Shown piece after piece: positions 5,461-5,850 of a DNA stretch of 5,850 nt. Source of the DNA: DATJPW01 sp035506215 (lineage in GTDB: Bacteria; Desulfobacterota; Desulfomonilia; Desulfomonilales; Desulfomonilaceae); NCBI GenBank assembly GCA_035506215.1, contig DATJPW010000141.1:1-5850 (forward strand). Direction: 5' to 3'. The position numbers were made by a program, and so were the translations under genes. The notes beneath the pieces are model-generated. The model was not told the DNA's origin. It worked only from the letters and a program-made list of their open reading frames with translations, and did no database searches. Position 1 is the first letter of the stretch; each line of letters opens with the position of its first letter.

Positions 5461-5850
5461 ATGAGACTTCTCGAATCCTTTCTGCCAGAGAAAAAGATTC
5501 TTTTGCGTGCTGTGCCAGGTGCGCTGGCAATGATTGCCCTATTGATGTATCCGTCCTTCACGTCGGCTCAGGAGGATAATTTAGCAAGGGATCTTGCTAA
5601 TCCGTTCTCTAGTGTGTGGTCCATTACCAACCAGATTAACTTCAATCAGTTGAAAGGGGGCCTATTAAGGGACACTCAGACCCAATTCAACTGGAACTTT
5701 CAGCCGGTGATGCCCGTCCCCTTCAACGGCTGTTACAACCTCGTCAACAGGATGGTCGTTCCCTTTTACAACACTCCCTATGTTGATTTGAACCTCGATG
5801 TTCAGTTCGTACCCGGCATCGGTCGAGTCCAGATAGGGGGTGTTGGTTTA
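5461..5850 (+). CDS. Outer-membrane beta-barrel transporter-like protein, 3' truncated by window
   Basis: The first 130 residues of an exported protein, open to the right edge. An n-region with K11-K12 and R16 is followed by a hydrophobic core (A17-Y30) and a likely signal-peptidase site after T34-S-A36. The mature part starts Q-E-D-N-L-A-R-D-L-A-N-P, then N-F-Q-P-V-M-P-V and N-L-V-N-R-M-V-V-P (93-101). This order is typical of the outer-membrane 'transporter' family often annotated as neuromedin-U-like, whose members have a leader, an L-A-x-x-L-x-N-P segment and alternating beta strands ending in R-x-x-x-P. It would sit in the outer membrane; the substrate is unknown. It lies 182 bp after the DUF502 gene on the same strand, so it may end the operon or start its own unit. 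Confidence 0.7.
   Translation, partial: MRLLESFLPEKKILLRAVPGALAMIALLMYPSFTSAQEDNLARDLANPFSSVWSITNQINFNQLKGGLLRDTQTQFNWNFQPVMPVPFNGCYNLVNRMVVPFYNTPYVDLNLDVQFVPGIGRVQIGGVGL

Overview
The window looks like bacterial accessory or envelope-signalling DNA. It most resembles Desulfobacterota or Syntrophobacterota (the former Deltaproteobacteria). The grounds are a textbook sigma-54 promoter, a PilZ protein carrying 'D-x-x-x-G-M-(8)-Y-x-L' repeats of a kind I associate with these bacteria, and a nucleotide-transporter-like/HEAT/cyclic-nucleotide-domain fusion. The species cannot be fixed from the sequence.

Layout. Bases 1-69 hold the start of a leftward gene that runs off the left edge. Bases 70-818 contain no gene I can support. 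The right half of that stretch is organised like a sigma-54 control region: two related quasi-palindromic 16-bp sites (471-486 and 538-553), an IHF-like dyad (607-619), an 8-bp inverted repeat (626-651) and a GG-N10-GC promoter (659-674). Rightward from there lie five genes on the + strand: a four-repeat PilZ protein (819-1781); a 58-aa small protein (1778-1954) overlapping both neighbours by 4 bases; an 888-aa transporter-like/HEAT/cNMP-domain membrane protein (1951-4617); a DUF502 inner-membrane protein (4658-5278); and the start of a secreted outer-membrane beta-barrel protein (5461 to the right edge).

How the genes may work together. The first three genes are chained by GTGA and ATGA overlaps, so their translation is probably coupled. 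The fourth follows after 40 bp and the fifth after 182 bp. The PilZ domain keeps the RxxxR and D-x-S/T-x-x-G elements, so the first protein is a likely c-di-GMP receptor. The 58-aa protein is one more copy of its repeat, aligning without gaps to residues 11-50 of the PilZ protein. The third protein is a 12-helix-like membrane domain with a cytoplasmic HEAT scaffold and a cNMP-fold domain lacking the usual phosphate-binding Glu and Arg. My inference is a sigma-54-controlled, c-di-GMP-responsive membrane module in which the repeats act as protein-interaction modules. No substrate or phenotype can be read from the sequence.
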